The notes beneath the pieces were generated by a model that was not told the origin of the DNA, did not search any database, and worked only from the letters and a program-made list of their open reading frames with translations. From NCBI GenBank assembly GCA_016721385.1, contig JADKIE010000011.1:191851-255850 (forward strand): a stretch of 64,000 bases of DNA, given 5' to 3'. The translations under genes and the position numbers were made by a program. The stretch is from Chitinophagaceae bacterium. GTDB taxonomy: Bacteria > Bacteroidota > Bacteroidia > Chitinophagales > Chitinophagaceae. Positions 18,235 to 27,390 of this stretch are shown here, in pieces (the first letter of the stretch is position 1; every line of letters starts with the position of its first letter).

Positions 18235-19437
18235 ATGCTTACTGCAACTGTTAAATTATATAAAAACGCTTTCAGGGGTTTAACCAGCAGAATTTGGCTG
18301 CTTAGTGCTGTAATGCTGGTAAACAGGGCAGGTACCATGGTATTGCCCTTTATGACGCTGTATTGTACACAAGCCCGTGGCTTTTCGTATAGCCAAGCTG
18401 GTTGGGCTGTAGGCTTTTATGGATTAGGCTCCTTAGCCGGAGCCTTTGTTGGAGGAAAACTTACCGATAAATTTGGTTTTTACTATATTCAATTTCTTTC
18501 GCTGTTTTGTGGTGGTATAATGTTTTTGGTTTTAGGGCAAATGCATAATTATACGGCATTTATAGTTTGTGTGTTTTGCTTAAGTATGGTAAATGAAGCA
18601 TTCAGGCCGGCAAATGCAACTGCAATTTCGCATTACAGTACGGCACAAAACAGAACCCAATCTTTTCATTAATACGATTGGCCATCAACTTAGGATGGGG
18701 GGTTGGTGGCGGCTTGGGAGGCTTTATAGCCAGTAAAAATTATCAATCGTTGTGTTGGGTAGACGGAATAACAAATATAGTAGCTGCTATTTTATTGTTG
18801 ATTATTTTACCTAAAGTATTTTTAGCTCAACAACAAAAAAAGGGGAAAGAAAAGCAAGTGTATGCTTCGCCATATAAAGACAAATCTTTTTTGTACTACA
18901 TTTTTTTAAAACTTTTATTTGCAACCTGTTTTTTCAATTGTTTACAACTGTTCCTTTATTTCTTAAAGAAAAACTTTTTCTCAGCGAATCGTGGTACGGC
19001 TTTATAATGGCATTAAACGGGTTGCTAATTGCCTTTTTTGAAATGGTAGTTGTATTTAAGTTGGAAGGTAAAAAGCCATATCTGTATTTAATTGCATTGG
19101 GCACAGTATTAATGGCAGTGGCGTATTCATTTTTACAATTGGGTTACTTAAGCCCATACATTATATCTGTTGCTTTTGTTTTGCTAATGACTTTTTCGGA
19201 AATAATTGGAATGCCTTTTATGAATACATGGTATATAGCCCGAAGCTCTGAGCATAACAGAGGGCAATACGCTGCAATTTATACAATGGCGTGGAGTGCG
19301 GCACAGGTTATTGGCAGTACAACCGGTACTCAAATTGCACATACAATTGGGTTTTCTAACTTGTGGTGGGGTGTTTCAGGTATTTCTTTGGTGGCAGCTT
19401 TTGGGTATTACTGGTTGTATAGTTTGGAAAAAAATAA
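18235..19437 (+). CDS. MFS transporter (frameshifted)
   Basis: Three consecutive frames form a 12-helix major facilitator. The first carries VNRAGTMVLPFMTLYC and the MFS loop motif GGKLTDKFGFYYIQ; the second AINLGWGVGGGLGGFIAS; the third the C-terminal six helices including WYGFIMALNGLLIAFFE and TMAWSAAQVIGSTTGTQIA. Breaks fall near 18665 and 18940-19000. The last frame runs through the hairpin at 19437; adding one A in the run before it gives a stop there (SLEKK), which is probably the true end. A proton-driven exporter of small molecules is likely. It lies two bases downstream of the thioesterase. Confidence 0.82.
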
Positions 19438-19458
19438 GGGTCGCAGTAATGCGACCCT
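19428..19458 (-). terminator. Terminator of the cold-shock gene
   Basis: A 9-bp perfect stem AGGGTCGCA / TGCGACCCT (19437-19458) with a 4-base loop. On the minus strand it is followed by TTATTTTTTTT. It lies 27 bases past the stop of the cold-shock gene. Confidence 0.85.
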
Positions 19459-19484
19459 AAAAATGTTGAGATGTTTGATATATA

Positions 19485-19685
19485 TTATCCTACAACAGTT
19501 ACATTAACTGCGTTCATTCCTTTTTTACCTTCTTGCAATTCAAATTCTACTTTGTCGCCTTCTTTAATGTCGCCATTTAAGCCGCTAACATGTACAAATG
19601 TTTCTTTGTTAGAATCATCATGCTTAATAAAACCGAATCCTTTTTCAGAATTGAAAAACTTTACGGTGCCTTGTTGTGTGTCCAT
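19485..19685 (-). CDS. Cold-shock domain protein, CspA family
   Basis: A 66-residue single cold-shock domain: GTVKFFNSEKGFGFIKHDD carries RNP1 (KGFGFI), followed by KETFVHVSGLNG with RNP2 (VHVS). It binds single-stranded RNA and DNA and melts secondary structure. Full length. It has its own -7 element and terminator, so it is probably monocistronic. Confidence 0.96.
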   Translation of the reverse strand: MDTQQGTVKFFNSEKGFGFIKHDDSNKETFVHVSGLNGDIKEGDKVEFELQEGKKGMNAVNVTVVG

Positions 19686-19717
19686 TTTAATTGTATTGTA
19701 TTTTTAATTAATGGCTG

Positions 19718-19725
19718 CAAAGATA
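19718..19725 (-). promoter_or_regulatory. -7 promoter element of the cold-shock gene
   Basis: On the minus strand this reads TATCTTTG, an exact TAnnTTTG match, 32 bases upstream of the start codon. No clear TTG at -33. Confidence 0.5.
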
Positions 19726-19875
19726 CAGTTTATTTATTGGTAAGACGAAATAATATGTTAAAGATGAAATATATGGTATATAATGTTGCACAATGCTTTG
19801 CATATGAACGTAATGCGATCCCAATAGTTATTGGAACGAACGCCAATAAAGATTTTTATGTACAAATTACTGTAC

Positions 19876-19912
19876 ATAAAAATAGAGCCCATCACTAAAG
19901 TTGGGCTCTATT
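19876..19912 (-). terminator. Terminator of gcvP
   Basis: An 11-bp perfect stem (AATAGAGCCCA / TGGGCTCTATT, 19881-19891 and 19902-19912), followed on the minus strand by a T run. It lies 20 bases past the restored gcvP stop at 19932. Confidence 0.85.
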
Positions 19913-19931
19913 AATACAAGTAATTGATTTA

Positions 19932-22782
19932 TTATGCTTCTTGGTGCATGTAACTTTCAATTGGTTCAAAGTGCAAATAAGGTTTCTATCGCCATGAGTA
20001 TTGTTAACCCTGCTTACACTTGGCCAAAACTTATTTAGCGAAACATATGGTAATGGATATGCAGCTTGCTCTCTGGTGTAACTATGTTTCCATTCGGTAG
20101 CACATACAACATGCTGTGTATGTGGAGCATTTTTTAAAGGGTTATCAAGTTTATCAGCCTTGCCGTCTTCAATTAATTTTATTTCGTTACGTATTGACAG
20201 TAATGCATCGCAAAAACGATCAAGCTCATTCTTGTCTTCACTTTCGGTTGGTTCAATCATTATTGTGCCTGCTACAGGAAAGCTTAAGGTAGGTGCATGA
20301 AAATTAAAATCCATTAATCGTTTAGCTACATCTTCTGCTTCTATACCGGCACTTTGTTTAAACGGACGTAAATCAACAATAAACTCGTGAGCACAAGTGC
20401 CGTTTTTACCACTGTATAAAATTTTGTAATCATTTTGCAGCCTTGCCTTCATGTAGTTGGCGTTTAAAATTGCATACTCCGTACTCTTTTTTAACCCATT
20501 TGCGCCTAACATTTTAATATATGCGTAACTTATTAACAAAATGCTTGCACTACCATAAGGTGCTGCACTTACGCTGGTACCATTGCCCGGTATATAGGAG
20601 CAAGTTTTTCATTAACACAAATTGGACCCATGCCAGGGCCGCCACCGCCGTGTGGTATGGCAAATGTTTTATGTAAGTTTAAATGGCAAACATCTGCCCC
20701 AATATTTCCTGGGCTAGTTAATCCAACTTGCGCATTCATATTTGCGCCGTCCATATAAACCAAACCACCATTATCGTGTATAAGCTGGCAAATTTCTTTT
20801 ATGCTTTCTTCAAACACACCATGTACTTGGGTATGTAACCATAAGACCTGCAAGATTACTAGCATGTTTTCAGCATTTAATTTTAAGTCGGCAACGTCAA
20901 TATTACCGGCATCATCGCACTTGGTAACTACTACTTTAAAGCCCGCCATTACTGCACTTGCAGGGTTTGTACCATGGGCCGATATTGGGATTAAAATAAT
21001 ATTTCGGTGTGCTTCTTTTCTGGCTGCATGATAACCTCTGATAGCTAACAGTCCGGCATACTCGCCCTGGGCACCACTATTGGGTTGTAAGGATGTGGCA
21101 GTAAAACCGGTAATGGTGCTTAACCAATGTTGCAGTTCGGTAATTATTTGCTGATAACCTTGCCATTGATTAGCAGGTGCAAAAGGATGGATATTACTAA
21201 ACTCGGGCCAACTAACCGGTATAAGTTGTGTAGCTGCATTTAATTTCATTGTGCAACTGCCAAGGCTTATCATAGATGTGTTTAAACTTAAATCTTTATT
21301 TTCTAACGATTTTATGTAACGCATCATCTGGCTCTCGGTTCTATAACTATTAAAAACAGGGTGCGTTAAAAAGTCAGATGTTCGGGTAAGCGATGTTGGT
21401 ATATTGGTAAGTGTATCTTCAAAATTAATTTCAAAAGCCACCGGATCGGTATCGTTTTCAAAACTATTTATCAGGTCAAACAAATCTTTTGGCGTTGTTG
21501 TTTCATCCAGCGAAATAGTAATTAAACCATCTTCAGTATAAAAGAAATTTATTTGCTGGTGCTCTGCCTTTTCTTTTATTGCTGAAAGATTATTGGTTTT
21601 TACTGTAATTGTATCAAAAAAAGTTTTGTTTACCACTTCAAAGCCTCTTTCTTCTAAAGCCTCTGCAAGTGTTTGTGTAAGCAAAGCAATTCTTTTAGCA
21701 ATATTTTTAATTCCACCTGCTCCATAATATACTGCATACATTGCTGCCATATTGGCCAGTAATGCCTGTGCTGTACAAATATTTGATGTAGCTTTTTCTC
21801 TGCGTATATGTTGCTCTCTTGTTTGCAACGCCATCCGTAAACAACGATTACCTTTTGCGTCAACACTTACACCAATTATTCTGCCCGGAATATTTCTTTT
21901 AAATTCATCTTTAGTAGCAAAAAATGCTGCATGTGGGCCACCAAAACCCATGGGTACGCCAAAGCGTTGAGCACTGCCTATGGCAACATCTGCACCCAGT
22001 TCTCCCGGCGGCGTTAGCAGAGCAAGCGCTAATAAATCGGTAGCCATTACAACCTGTGCATTTACGGCATGAGCCGCATTAATAAATATTTTGTAATCTT
22101 CTACACTGCCAATACTGTCAGGGTATTGTACTAATGCACCAAAATAGCTTTCGTCTAAAATTACCGTTTTGTAATTACCAAATACCAACTCAATGTTAAT
22201 GGGAGTGGCTCTGGTTTTTAAAACCGCTTTGGTTTGTGTAAAAGTATTTTCATCTACAAAAAACTTAGGTGCGGTAATATGGTCGGTATCTTTATTTTTA
22301 AAATTAAATAGCATTGCCATTGCCTCTGCAGCAGCAGTACCTTCATCCAATAAGCTTGCATTGGCAATGGGTAAGCCTGTTAAATCACTAACCATCGTTT
22401 GAAAGTTTAATAAACTTTCCAATCTTCCTTGTGCAATTTCGGCCTGATATGGCGTGTATTGGGTGTACCATCCCGGGTTTTCAAAAATATTGCGTAAAAT
22501 AACACTTGGTAAAATAGTGTTGTAATAGCCCTGACCAATATATGATTTAAACACTTTGTTAAGCGACGCTGCTTTTTTCAGCTCCGTTAAATATTCAAAC
22601 TCACTTACCGGGCCATCGGTAGCCAAAGGCTTTTGTAAGCGTATGCTGTTAGGCACTGTTTTTTCAATTAACTCATCTAGCGATGCTACGCCAATGGCTT
22701 TTAGCATTGCCTTTGTTTCAACTTCATTTGGCCCAATGTGTCTTGCTGCAAATTCGTTTTGTTGTTGTTCAAAAATGTTCAT
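19932..22782 (-). CDS. gcvP: Glycine dehydrogenase (decarboxylating), P-protein (frameshifted)
   Basis: A PLP-dependent P-protein of the glycine cleavage system, about 950 residues once repaired. It decarboxylates glycine and passes the aminomethyl group to the H-protein lipoyl arm. It begins EFAARHIGPNEVETKAML, has the N-terminal half motifs YNTILPSVILRNI and NPGWYTQYTPYQAEIAQGR, and in the C-terminal half LNLHKTFAIPHGGGGPGMGP containing the PLP lysine. Breaks occur near 20550 and 19975; the restored ending is EPIESYMHQEA. Two further compensating indels between about 20820 and 20870 garble about 14 residues, where the other frame reads NLAGLMVTYPST. It is a single-chain (not alpha/beta split) P-protein. 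gcvT and gcvH are not in the window. Confidence 0.95.
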
Positions 22783-22797
22783 AAACCGTAGATGATT

Positions 22798-22853
22798 TTT
22801 TTGTACCGGGCACTATACCGTTCTTCAACTTCATTGGCGTCGCACTCTTGTAC
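22798..22853 (-). repeat. Interspersed intergenic element, copy B, in the gcvP leader
   Basis: On the minus strand it starts with the 18-base core GTACAAGAGTGCGACGCC (22853-22836), then AATG, and ends near GGTACAAAAA (22807-22798). It shares the core, the ATG after it and the terminal GTACAAAA with copy A at 15656-15698. It sits between the gcvP promoter and start codon, so it would be transcribed in the leader. Confidence 0.55.
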
Positions 22854-22898
22854 ATTTTTATGTTTATTCGGCTTTAATTAAAGCAAAAATTTTCGCAG

Positions 22899-22906
22899 CA
22901 AAGTTA
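22899..22906 (-). promoter_or_regulatory. -7 promoter element of gcvP
   Basis: Minus strand TAACTTTG, an exact TAnnTTTG match, implying a leader of roughly 105-110 bases that carries repeat copy B. I do not find the conserved glycine-riboswitch sequences in that leader. Confidence 0.45.
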
Positions 22907-22982
22907 CAACAACGCAACAAGATTTTTACCCTTTATATTTTGTACTTTTGGCTTGTGGAAAACTGTATAACAATTATTAAAT

Positions 22983-23460
22983 ATGGTAAACGAGTTGTTG
23001 CATAACTGGCAAAAAAAATCGGCCGAAAAGCAAAAAGCATATAAGCAATTTTTGCAAAAAGCAGATAAAAAGAAAGTGCTGAAAGTTTTGCCCAAACTGC
23101 ACGAAGAAGCATTTAGCCATATTAATTGCATGGATTGTGCTGCCTGTTGCAAAAATTATTCGCCACGGTTTAAAGCACCAGATATTAAGCGAATAGCCAA
23201 GTACCTCAAAATGAAAGAAACCGCTTTTATTGAAGAATATTTAAATTTAGATACTGATGGCGACTATGTTGTAAAAACACATCCTTGCCCTTTTTGGGCC
23301 AGGATAATTTTGCAGTATTTACGAAGTGCGTCCAACAGATTGTCAGCGATTTCCTTATACAGATGAAGATGTGTTGATTAAAAGGCCACAGCTTACACAA
23401 AAAAACTCAACATTTTGCCCTGCCGTTTATTTTGTGCTGGAAAAGTTGATAGAAAAGTAG
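22983..23460 (+). CDS. YkgJ-type zinc/iron-chelating domain protein (frameshifted)
   Basis: The N-terminal helix is basic, then comes the family cluster NCMDCAACCKNYSPRF (CxxCxxCC). The frame breaks near 23300. The other frame then gives IYEVRPTDCQRFPYTDED and ends CPAVYFVLEKLIEK at 23460, completing a protein of about 158 residues with the later conserved Cys residues. Members bind a metal (zinc or an iron-sulfur cluster is assumed from the Cys pattern); their reaction is unknown. It is convergent with the metallo-hydrolase gene, with 6 bases between the stops. Confidence 0.82.
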
Positions 23461-23466
23461 TTGAAC

Positions 23467-24363
23467 TTATTTAGTTGTTAACTCAATAAATGCAGCTGTC
23501 AACGATCTTTCTATTCCTTCGCCCTTCCATTCCTCCGCTCCCGGAATGGTTGTGGCTTTTAAAATTTCTTCCTTCGTTTTTCCGGCAGCAATTTCGGCTT
23601 GTGTAAACTCTAAAACTTTTTGCAGGTAGTTGGCAAAGGCTTTTATATCGGCTTTTGTTACAACCACATCATATCCATTACCTGCATGGCCACAAACAAA
23701 TTTCGTGTTATCATTAAATAGTACTTGAGTTTTTTCTAAAATAATTATCCAATTTTTAATATTGGCACCAGCAGTTTTATCAATATACGGATGTCGGCGA
23801 TTAAAAACCAAATCTCCCATGTGTACAATATTTTCGTGTTGCAAGTGTACAATACTATCGCCATTGGTATGGCCGGCCCCAAAATAGTATAGGTGAATTT
23901 TTTCTTTCCCAATTTTTTTGCTCCATTTTTTCGAGTATGTGGTGTTTGGGTAAAGTTGTTTGTCTTCCGATTTATTTTTAATTGCAACAGTTTGTTGATT
24001 AATTTTAGAGTTTTCGTGTGCCACAATTGTATCCAACAAATCTTTAAAAGCAATATTTCCGGATGTATGGTCGCCGTGGTGGTGTGTATTTACCAAAAGC
24101 TTAAATGGCTTTTGCGATTTCTTATTTAATTCGGCAATTAAATGTGCAGCAGCATCTGCAAATTGTGTATCTATCACCACAATTCCTTTTTTAGATAAAT
24201 GAAAAAGTATTGTGCCTCCTTTTTCGGTAAATATACCTGTGCTATCGGTAAGCATGGTTACCTTCCACGGATCTATTTTTAAAGCGGCAAATATTTTTTG
24301 CTGAGCAATAGTTAAAGCGGCAAAAGTAAATACACTGGTTTGTATAAATGAGCGGCGGTTCAT
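23467..24363 (-). CDS. Metallo-beta-lactamase-fold hydrolase, exported
   Basis: A 298-residue MBL-fold protein. The N-terminus MNRRSFIQTSVFTFAALTIA looks like a twin-arginine signal. The zinc motif THHHGDH lies at residues 93-99, followed by GAGHTNGDSIVH and FVCGHAGNG, which supply the later histidines. It is probably periplasmic. Relatives include quinoprotein-relay and glyoxalase-II-like hydrolases rather than true beta-lactamases, and the substrate is unknown. The start codon directly abuts the T run of an upstream terminator, leaving no room for a conventional leader if transcription starts after the hairpin. Confidence 0.88.
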   Translation of the reverse strand: MNRRSFIQTSVFTFAALTIAQQKIFAALKIDPWKVTMLTDSTGIFTEKGGTILFHLSKKGIVVIDTQFADAAAHLIAELNKKSQKPFKLLVNTHHHGDHTSGNIAFKDLLDTIVAHENSKINQQTVAIKNKSEDKQLYPNTTYSKKWSKKIGKEKIHLYYFGAGHTNGDSIVHLQHENIVHMGDLVFNRRHPYIDKTAGANIKNWIIILEKTQVLFNDNTKFVCGHAGNGYDVVVTKADIKAFANYLQKVLEFTQAEIAAGKTKEEILKATTIPGAEEWKGEGIERSLTAAFIELTTK

Positions 24364-24397
24364 AAAAAAAGTTTAGTAACGTAATTTACTAAACTTT
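24364..24397 (-). terminator. Terminator of the alpha/beta hydrolase, abutting the next start codon
   Basis: A 12-bp perfect stem AAAGTTTAGTAA / TTACTAAACTTT (24368-24379 and 24386-24397). On the minus strand the trailing T run leads straight into the ATG of the metallo-hydrolase gene (24363). Confidence 0.75.
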
Positions 24398-24434
24398 ATG
24401 TAACTAAAACTATATGTGCAGATGAGTCGAGTAA

Positions 24435-25388
24435 TTATTTTATGCCTTTGATAAATCCAATCATTTCTTTTACAAATGTTGCATTTAGTGGCAGTTCAGG
24501 CTTATTATATATTGCAAAATTTTTAGTTTGATCTACAGTATCGCAATCCTTTAACGGATGATTCATGTTTTGAATAATAACTTTTTTTGAAGATGGTTTT
24601 GCTGCGGCTAAAAGCTCAGCATCTTTTACAGAAACTTGTATATCTGTTGAGCCTTGTATAATTAATACAGGCATGTTTAGTGCCTTTATTTCTGTTTGTG
24701 GGTTATACTTAAACCACGATATTAAATAGGGTTGTACACTTGGGCGAAATAAAACATACAACGATTTAGGTACATTGTGCAGTGTATCTCCATTTTTTAG
24801 TGTATCTATCATTGCATATAACATGGTTTTCATTTCCTGAGGCTGAGAAGCTAATTGCTCTTTTAGTTTTTCGTTAGTTGGTGTGGCCGGACCGGCAATA
24901 GATATATAACCTTTTACTTTTTTATTGTTTTTACATGCAATCATTCCCAATAAAGAACCTTCGCTGTGGCCGGCAACAATAATTTTAGAAAATCGGTTAT
25001 CCTTGGCCAACATAGCTAACCATCCTTTAATATCTTTGGCATAATCATCAAATATTAAATCTTTTTCTTTAAAATCTTTAGTTAAAGATTTACCAACTCC
25101 TCTTTTATCAAAACGTACAGATGCAATGCCACTTTTTCGCAATGTATCTGCCAAATATTTAAAAGCATCCGATTTCATGTTGGGTTGGTTACAATCTCTA
25201 TCTGTAGCACCAGAGCCGGAAATAATCAGCACAATCGGAATCCTTTTTTTTTGATCGGGCATAGTTAGTGTGCCTTGTATATCGGCTGTTGGTGTTTTTA
25301 AAACTATGGGTTCTTCTTGTGCATAAATCTCAGACGCAAAAAAATGAGTAAGTAGTAGGGATAGAAATAGCTTGCCGATATTTTTCAT
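24435..25388 (-). CDS. Secreted alpha/beta hydrolase (S33/serine-aminopeptidase-like)
   Basis: A 317-residue protein with a signal peptide (about 1-23, ending IYAQ). The alpha/beta-hydrolase fold is indicated by IVLIISGSGATDRD (oxyanion-hole strand), the nucleophile elbow VAGHSEGSLLG (Ser about residue 141), the late LIIQGSTDIQVSVKDAELL (acid) and NMNHPLKDCD (His). Esterase or peptidase activity in the periplasm is likely; the substrate is unknown. It lies downstream of the DUF2202 genes but is separated from them by a terminator-like hairpin, so membership of that operon is uncertain. Confidence 0.88.
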   Translation of the reverse strand: MKNIGKLFLSLLLTHFFASEIYAQEEPIVLKTPTADIQGTLTMPDQKKRIPIVLIISGSGATDRDCNQPNMKSDAFKYLADTLRKSGIASVRFDKRGVGKSLTKDFKEKDLIFDDYAKDIKGWLAMLAKDNRFSKIIVAGHSEGSLLGMIACKNNKKVKGYISIAGPATPTNEKLKEQLASQPQEMKTMLYAMIDTLKNGDTLHNVPKSLYVLFRPSVQPYLISWFKYNPQTEIKALNMPVLIIQGSTDIQVSVKDAELLAAAKPSSKKVIIQNMNHPLKDCDTVDQTKNFAIYNKPELPLNATFVKEMIGFIKGIK

Positions 25389-25416
25389 GTATTGTATTTT
25401 TTGTGCAAATATAATA

Positions 25417-25447
25417 ATTAAAAATGCCCTTCAATTTTGAAAGACAT
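25417..25447 (-). terminator. Terminator-like hairpin after the DUF2202 genes
   Basis: On the minus strand, ATGTCTTTCAA / TTGAAGGGCAT (11 pairs including two G-T wobbles) is followed by TTTTTAATTATT. It lies between the DUF2202 stop (25503) and the hydrolase start (25388). Confidence 0.6.
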
Positions 25448-25455
25448 TTTTATGT

Positions 25456-25471
25456 GCCGTATTGCTACGGC
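25456..25471. repeat. Short inverted repeat
   Basis: GCCGT-ATTGCT-ACGGC, a perfect 5-bp inverted repeat next to the hairpin at 25424-25447. No T run follows. It may be part of an extended 3' structure of the DUF2202 transcript. Confidence 0.3.
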
Positions 25472-25502
25472 GTTAAATTACCATTTACGGTTGATTTATT
25501 CT

Positions 25503-26114
25503 TCAATTTTGTCCTTTGCAACAACCACCACCATTTGTTTCTGCTTTAATTATTGCTTTAAATGCCGCTTTACTTAAAATAATTGGCTCATAATTTATGC
25601 CTTGCATTTTTAAATTTCGTACAAATGCCCTAAGATGATTTTTTGATGCCATTTTTAAATAATTATAACTGGCAATTATATCCTTATTATTAGTTTGAGC
25701 TATTCGTATATCTAAATCTGAAATATCTAATTCTTCTATTTTGGCACCTGCTTTTAAAGCTTCTATTAATGACAAACTTCCCGTAGTAACAAGCTCGGAA
25801 TAATATTTTTGTAATAAGATATTTGTAAATACTCCATGTTTGTTGTTGTTTGCTTCAACCGGATCTTGTAAATTGTAAGTTGTTATTAATAATTTCATTT
25901 CATCCATATGTACTTGTTCGCTTTTACGAATATTGTTAAACGGGTTTACATCCCATTTGACATATAGTGAATCGTAAACATCTCTGGCAAGTTTTTCTTC
26001 TTCTCTCATATAAAGGATTGCATTTTTTTCATCACTACTTAGGTTATTGGTTTGTTGTGCAAAACCTGTAATAACAAGTAAGGTTGTTGCCAAATAAATG
26101 AGTATCTTTTTCAT
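25503..26114 (-). CDS. DUF2202 secreted protein, copy 1
   Basis: A 203-residue protein with a signal peptide (about 1-19, ending GFAQ). DUF2202 has a ferritin-like four-helix arrangement, and here the conserved blocks are LYMREEEKLARDVYDSLY (about 34-51), SEQVHMDEM and NHLRAFVRNL. The EEE...H spacing resembles di-metal carboxylate helices, but metal binding is not established for the family. The C-terminus ends in GGGCCKGQN, a Gly-Cys-Cys tail absent from its neighbour. The two copies are separated by 18 bases. Probably periplasmic. Confidence 0.85.
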   Translation of the reverse strand: MKKILIYLATTLLVITGFAQQTNNLSSDEKNAILYMREEEKLARDVYDSLYVKWDVNPFNNIRKSEQVHMDEMKLLITTYNLQDPVEANNNKHGVFTNILLQKYYSELVTTGSLSLIEALKAGAKIEELDISDLDIRIAQTNNKDIIASYNYLKMASKNHLRAFVRNLKMQGINYEPIILSKAAFKAIIKAETNGGGCCKGQN

Positions 26115-26132
26115 GATATTTTATTTTTTAAA

Positions 26133-26822
26133 TTAAAATCCTGTTTCCATCGGGCTGTTAATAATTGCATCAAACTCTGTTTGTGTTATATATTGAGGTA
26201 TATAACTGCCCCCTGAGTTCAAAATATTTTTGTAAAATGATCTTAAATGATTTCGACTTCCTTTTGTTAGGTTGTCATATACCAAACGGAAATCTTGGTT
26301 ATCGATAGTAAGTAAAGCAATTTGTAAATCATTAATATCCAGGTCTTCAATTGTGGCTCCAACTTTAAATGCTTCAAGCATACTTACATTGCCCTGATTT
26401 ACTAACTGTATGTAAAGTGTTTGAAAAGCCGGATTGGTAAATACACCAACAGCATTTGTGCCAACCGGATCGGGTAAGTTATATTTTTTAAGTAACATTA
26501 ATATCGCATCCATGTGTGTTTGTTCACTTGTAGAAATGTTGTTAAAAATATTTGAACCCCATTTGTTATATAACGTAATGTAAACGTCTCTTGCCAATTT
26601 TTCTTCCTCCCTCATTTGTGTAAGTGTATTTAATTCTGTTAAATTTAACGGTTCCGTAGGCAGAGCAGAAATTTGTGTTTGTAATGCAACGATGTTAATA
26701 TTGCCATTGTTATTATTGCTTTTGTCGTTTGCAGAATTATCATTTTTATCGCATGATGGTAGTGCAAGGGAAGATGCAGTAATCAGTAATACGAAAAGCA
26801 CATTTTTTATTATATTTTTCAT
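26133..26822 (-). CDS. DUF2202 lipoprotein, copy 2
   Basis: A 229-residue paralogue of the neighbouring gene. It starts with a lipoprotein signal whose lipobox LPSC places the lipidated Cys at residue 24, followed by an Asn/Asp-rich linker. The DUF2202 domain (about 60-220) repeats the blocks MREEEKLARDVYITLY, SEQTHMDAIL and NHLRSFYKNIL. It is probably anchored in the outer or inner membrane facing the periplasm, whereas copy 1 is soluble. It lies 30 bases downstream of the Spy-like gene in the sigma-factor operon. Confidence 0.85.
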   Translation of the reverse strand: MKNIIKNVLFVLLITASSLALPSCDKNDNSANDKSNNNNGNINIVALQTQISALPTEPLNLTELNTLTQMREEEKLARDVYITLYNKWGSNIFNNISTSEQTHMDAILMLLKKYNLPDPVGTNAVGVFTNPAFQTLYIQLVNQGNVSMLEAFKVGATIEDLDINDLQIALLTIDNQDFRLVYDNLTKGSRNHLRSFYKNILNSGGSYIPQYITQTEFDAIINSPMETGF

Positions 26823-26852
26823 GATTGTATATTTAAAAATGATTAAATGTTG

Positions 26853-27381
26853 TTAATTTATTTTCCATCCATTTCCTTGCTGCATATTTGCTCTTATATT
26901 TCTTCCTTCATTTTTAAATAAAGGAAGAAAGGCTTTTTCAATTCGCTTATTTGCTGCATAGTGCAAATCTTTTTAGCCTTAAATAAAACATACCCGTTTT
27001 GTATTTTAGCTGGCTGTGCAATTCTCCAATTTGAGCAGACATTGCATGTAATACAATTGTATCCGGCGCTGTTTTTTGTAATTCAATAAACATTTTTTCT
27101 TTTACAGAATCTATCCTGTATGTTAAATCCATCGCATTTGGCCTAAACGCCTGGTTTATGTTTCGGAAACTATCCATTTGCTGTTGATTAAAGCCAAGTG
27201 TTTGCCTGAAAAAACGCCCATTCAACATATTGGTGCCATAACCTGTATTTATTGCAATTGTATTATCGATGTTTTTATTTTGCATTTTATAATTATGAAA
27301 TAAAATAGTACTTATTGTAGCTATGTTAAGCAGCACCAGTATTACTACTAACCATTTTAATATTTGTGTTTTTTGCATCAT
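26853..27381 (-). CDS. Spy/CpxP-like membrane-anchored periplasmic protein (frameshifted)
   Basis: One N-terminal membrane segment (about 9-30) precedes a helical periplasmic part with GRFFRQTLGFNQQQMDSFRN, resembling the LTxxQ-type helices of Spy/CpxP/CnrX-like metal sensors and chaperones. The apparent stop at 26947 follows a break near 26985. Restoring that base and one more near 26930 extends it as QISELKKAFLPLFKNEG to GNGWKIN with stop at 26853, about 176 residues. It sits between the anti-sigma-like gene and the DUF2202 pair, a position taken by periplasmic sensors in CnrYXH-type metal-response operons. Function is inferred from this context. Confidence 0.65.
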
Positions 27382-27390
27382 AACTAAAAA

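Noticed and set aside
18938..19507. C-terminal extension of the MFS transporter beyond 19437
   Set aside because: It reads through the cold-shock gene's terminator and into the antisense of that gene; one extra A before the hairpin gives a stop.
19590..19898. Plus-strand open frame overlapping the cold-shock gene leader
   Set aside because: It is antisense to the cold-shock coding region and promoter, has no family resemblance and no plausible start signal.
22783..22890. Glycine riboswitch upstream of gcvP
   Set aside because: The leader lacks the recognisable glycine-aptamer core and tandem arrangement; it contains the interspersed element found elsewhere without a glycine gene.
23467..24363. 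Beta-lactamase antibiotic-resistance gene
   Set aside because: It has the MBL-fold THHHGDH motif, but the sequence around it resembles general MBL hydrolases; nothing specific supports lactamase activity.
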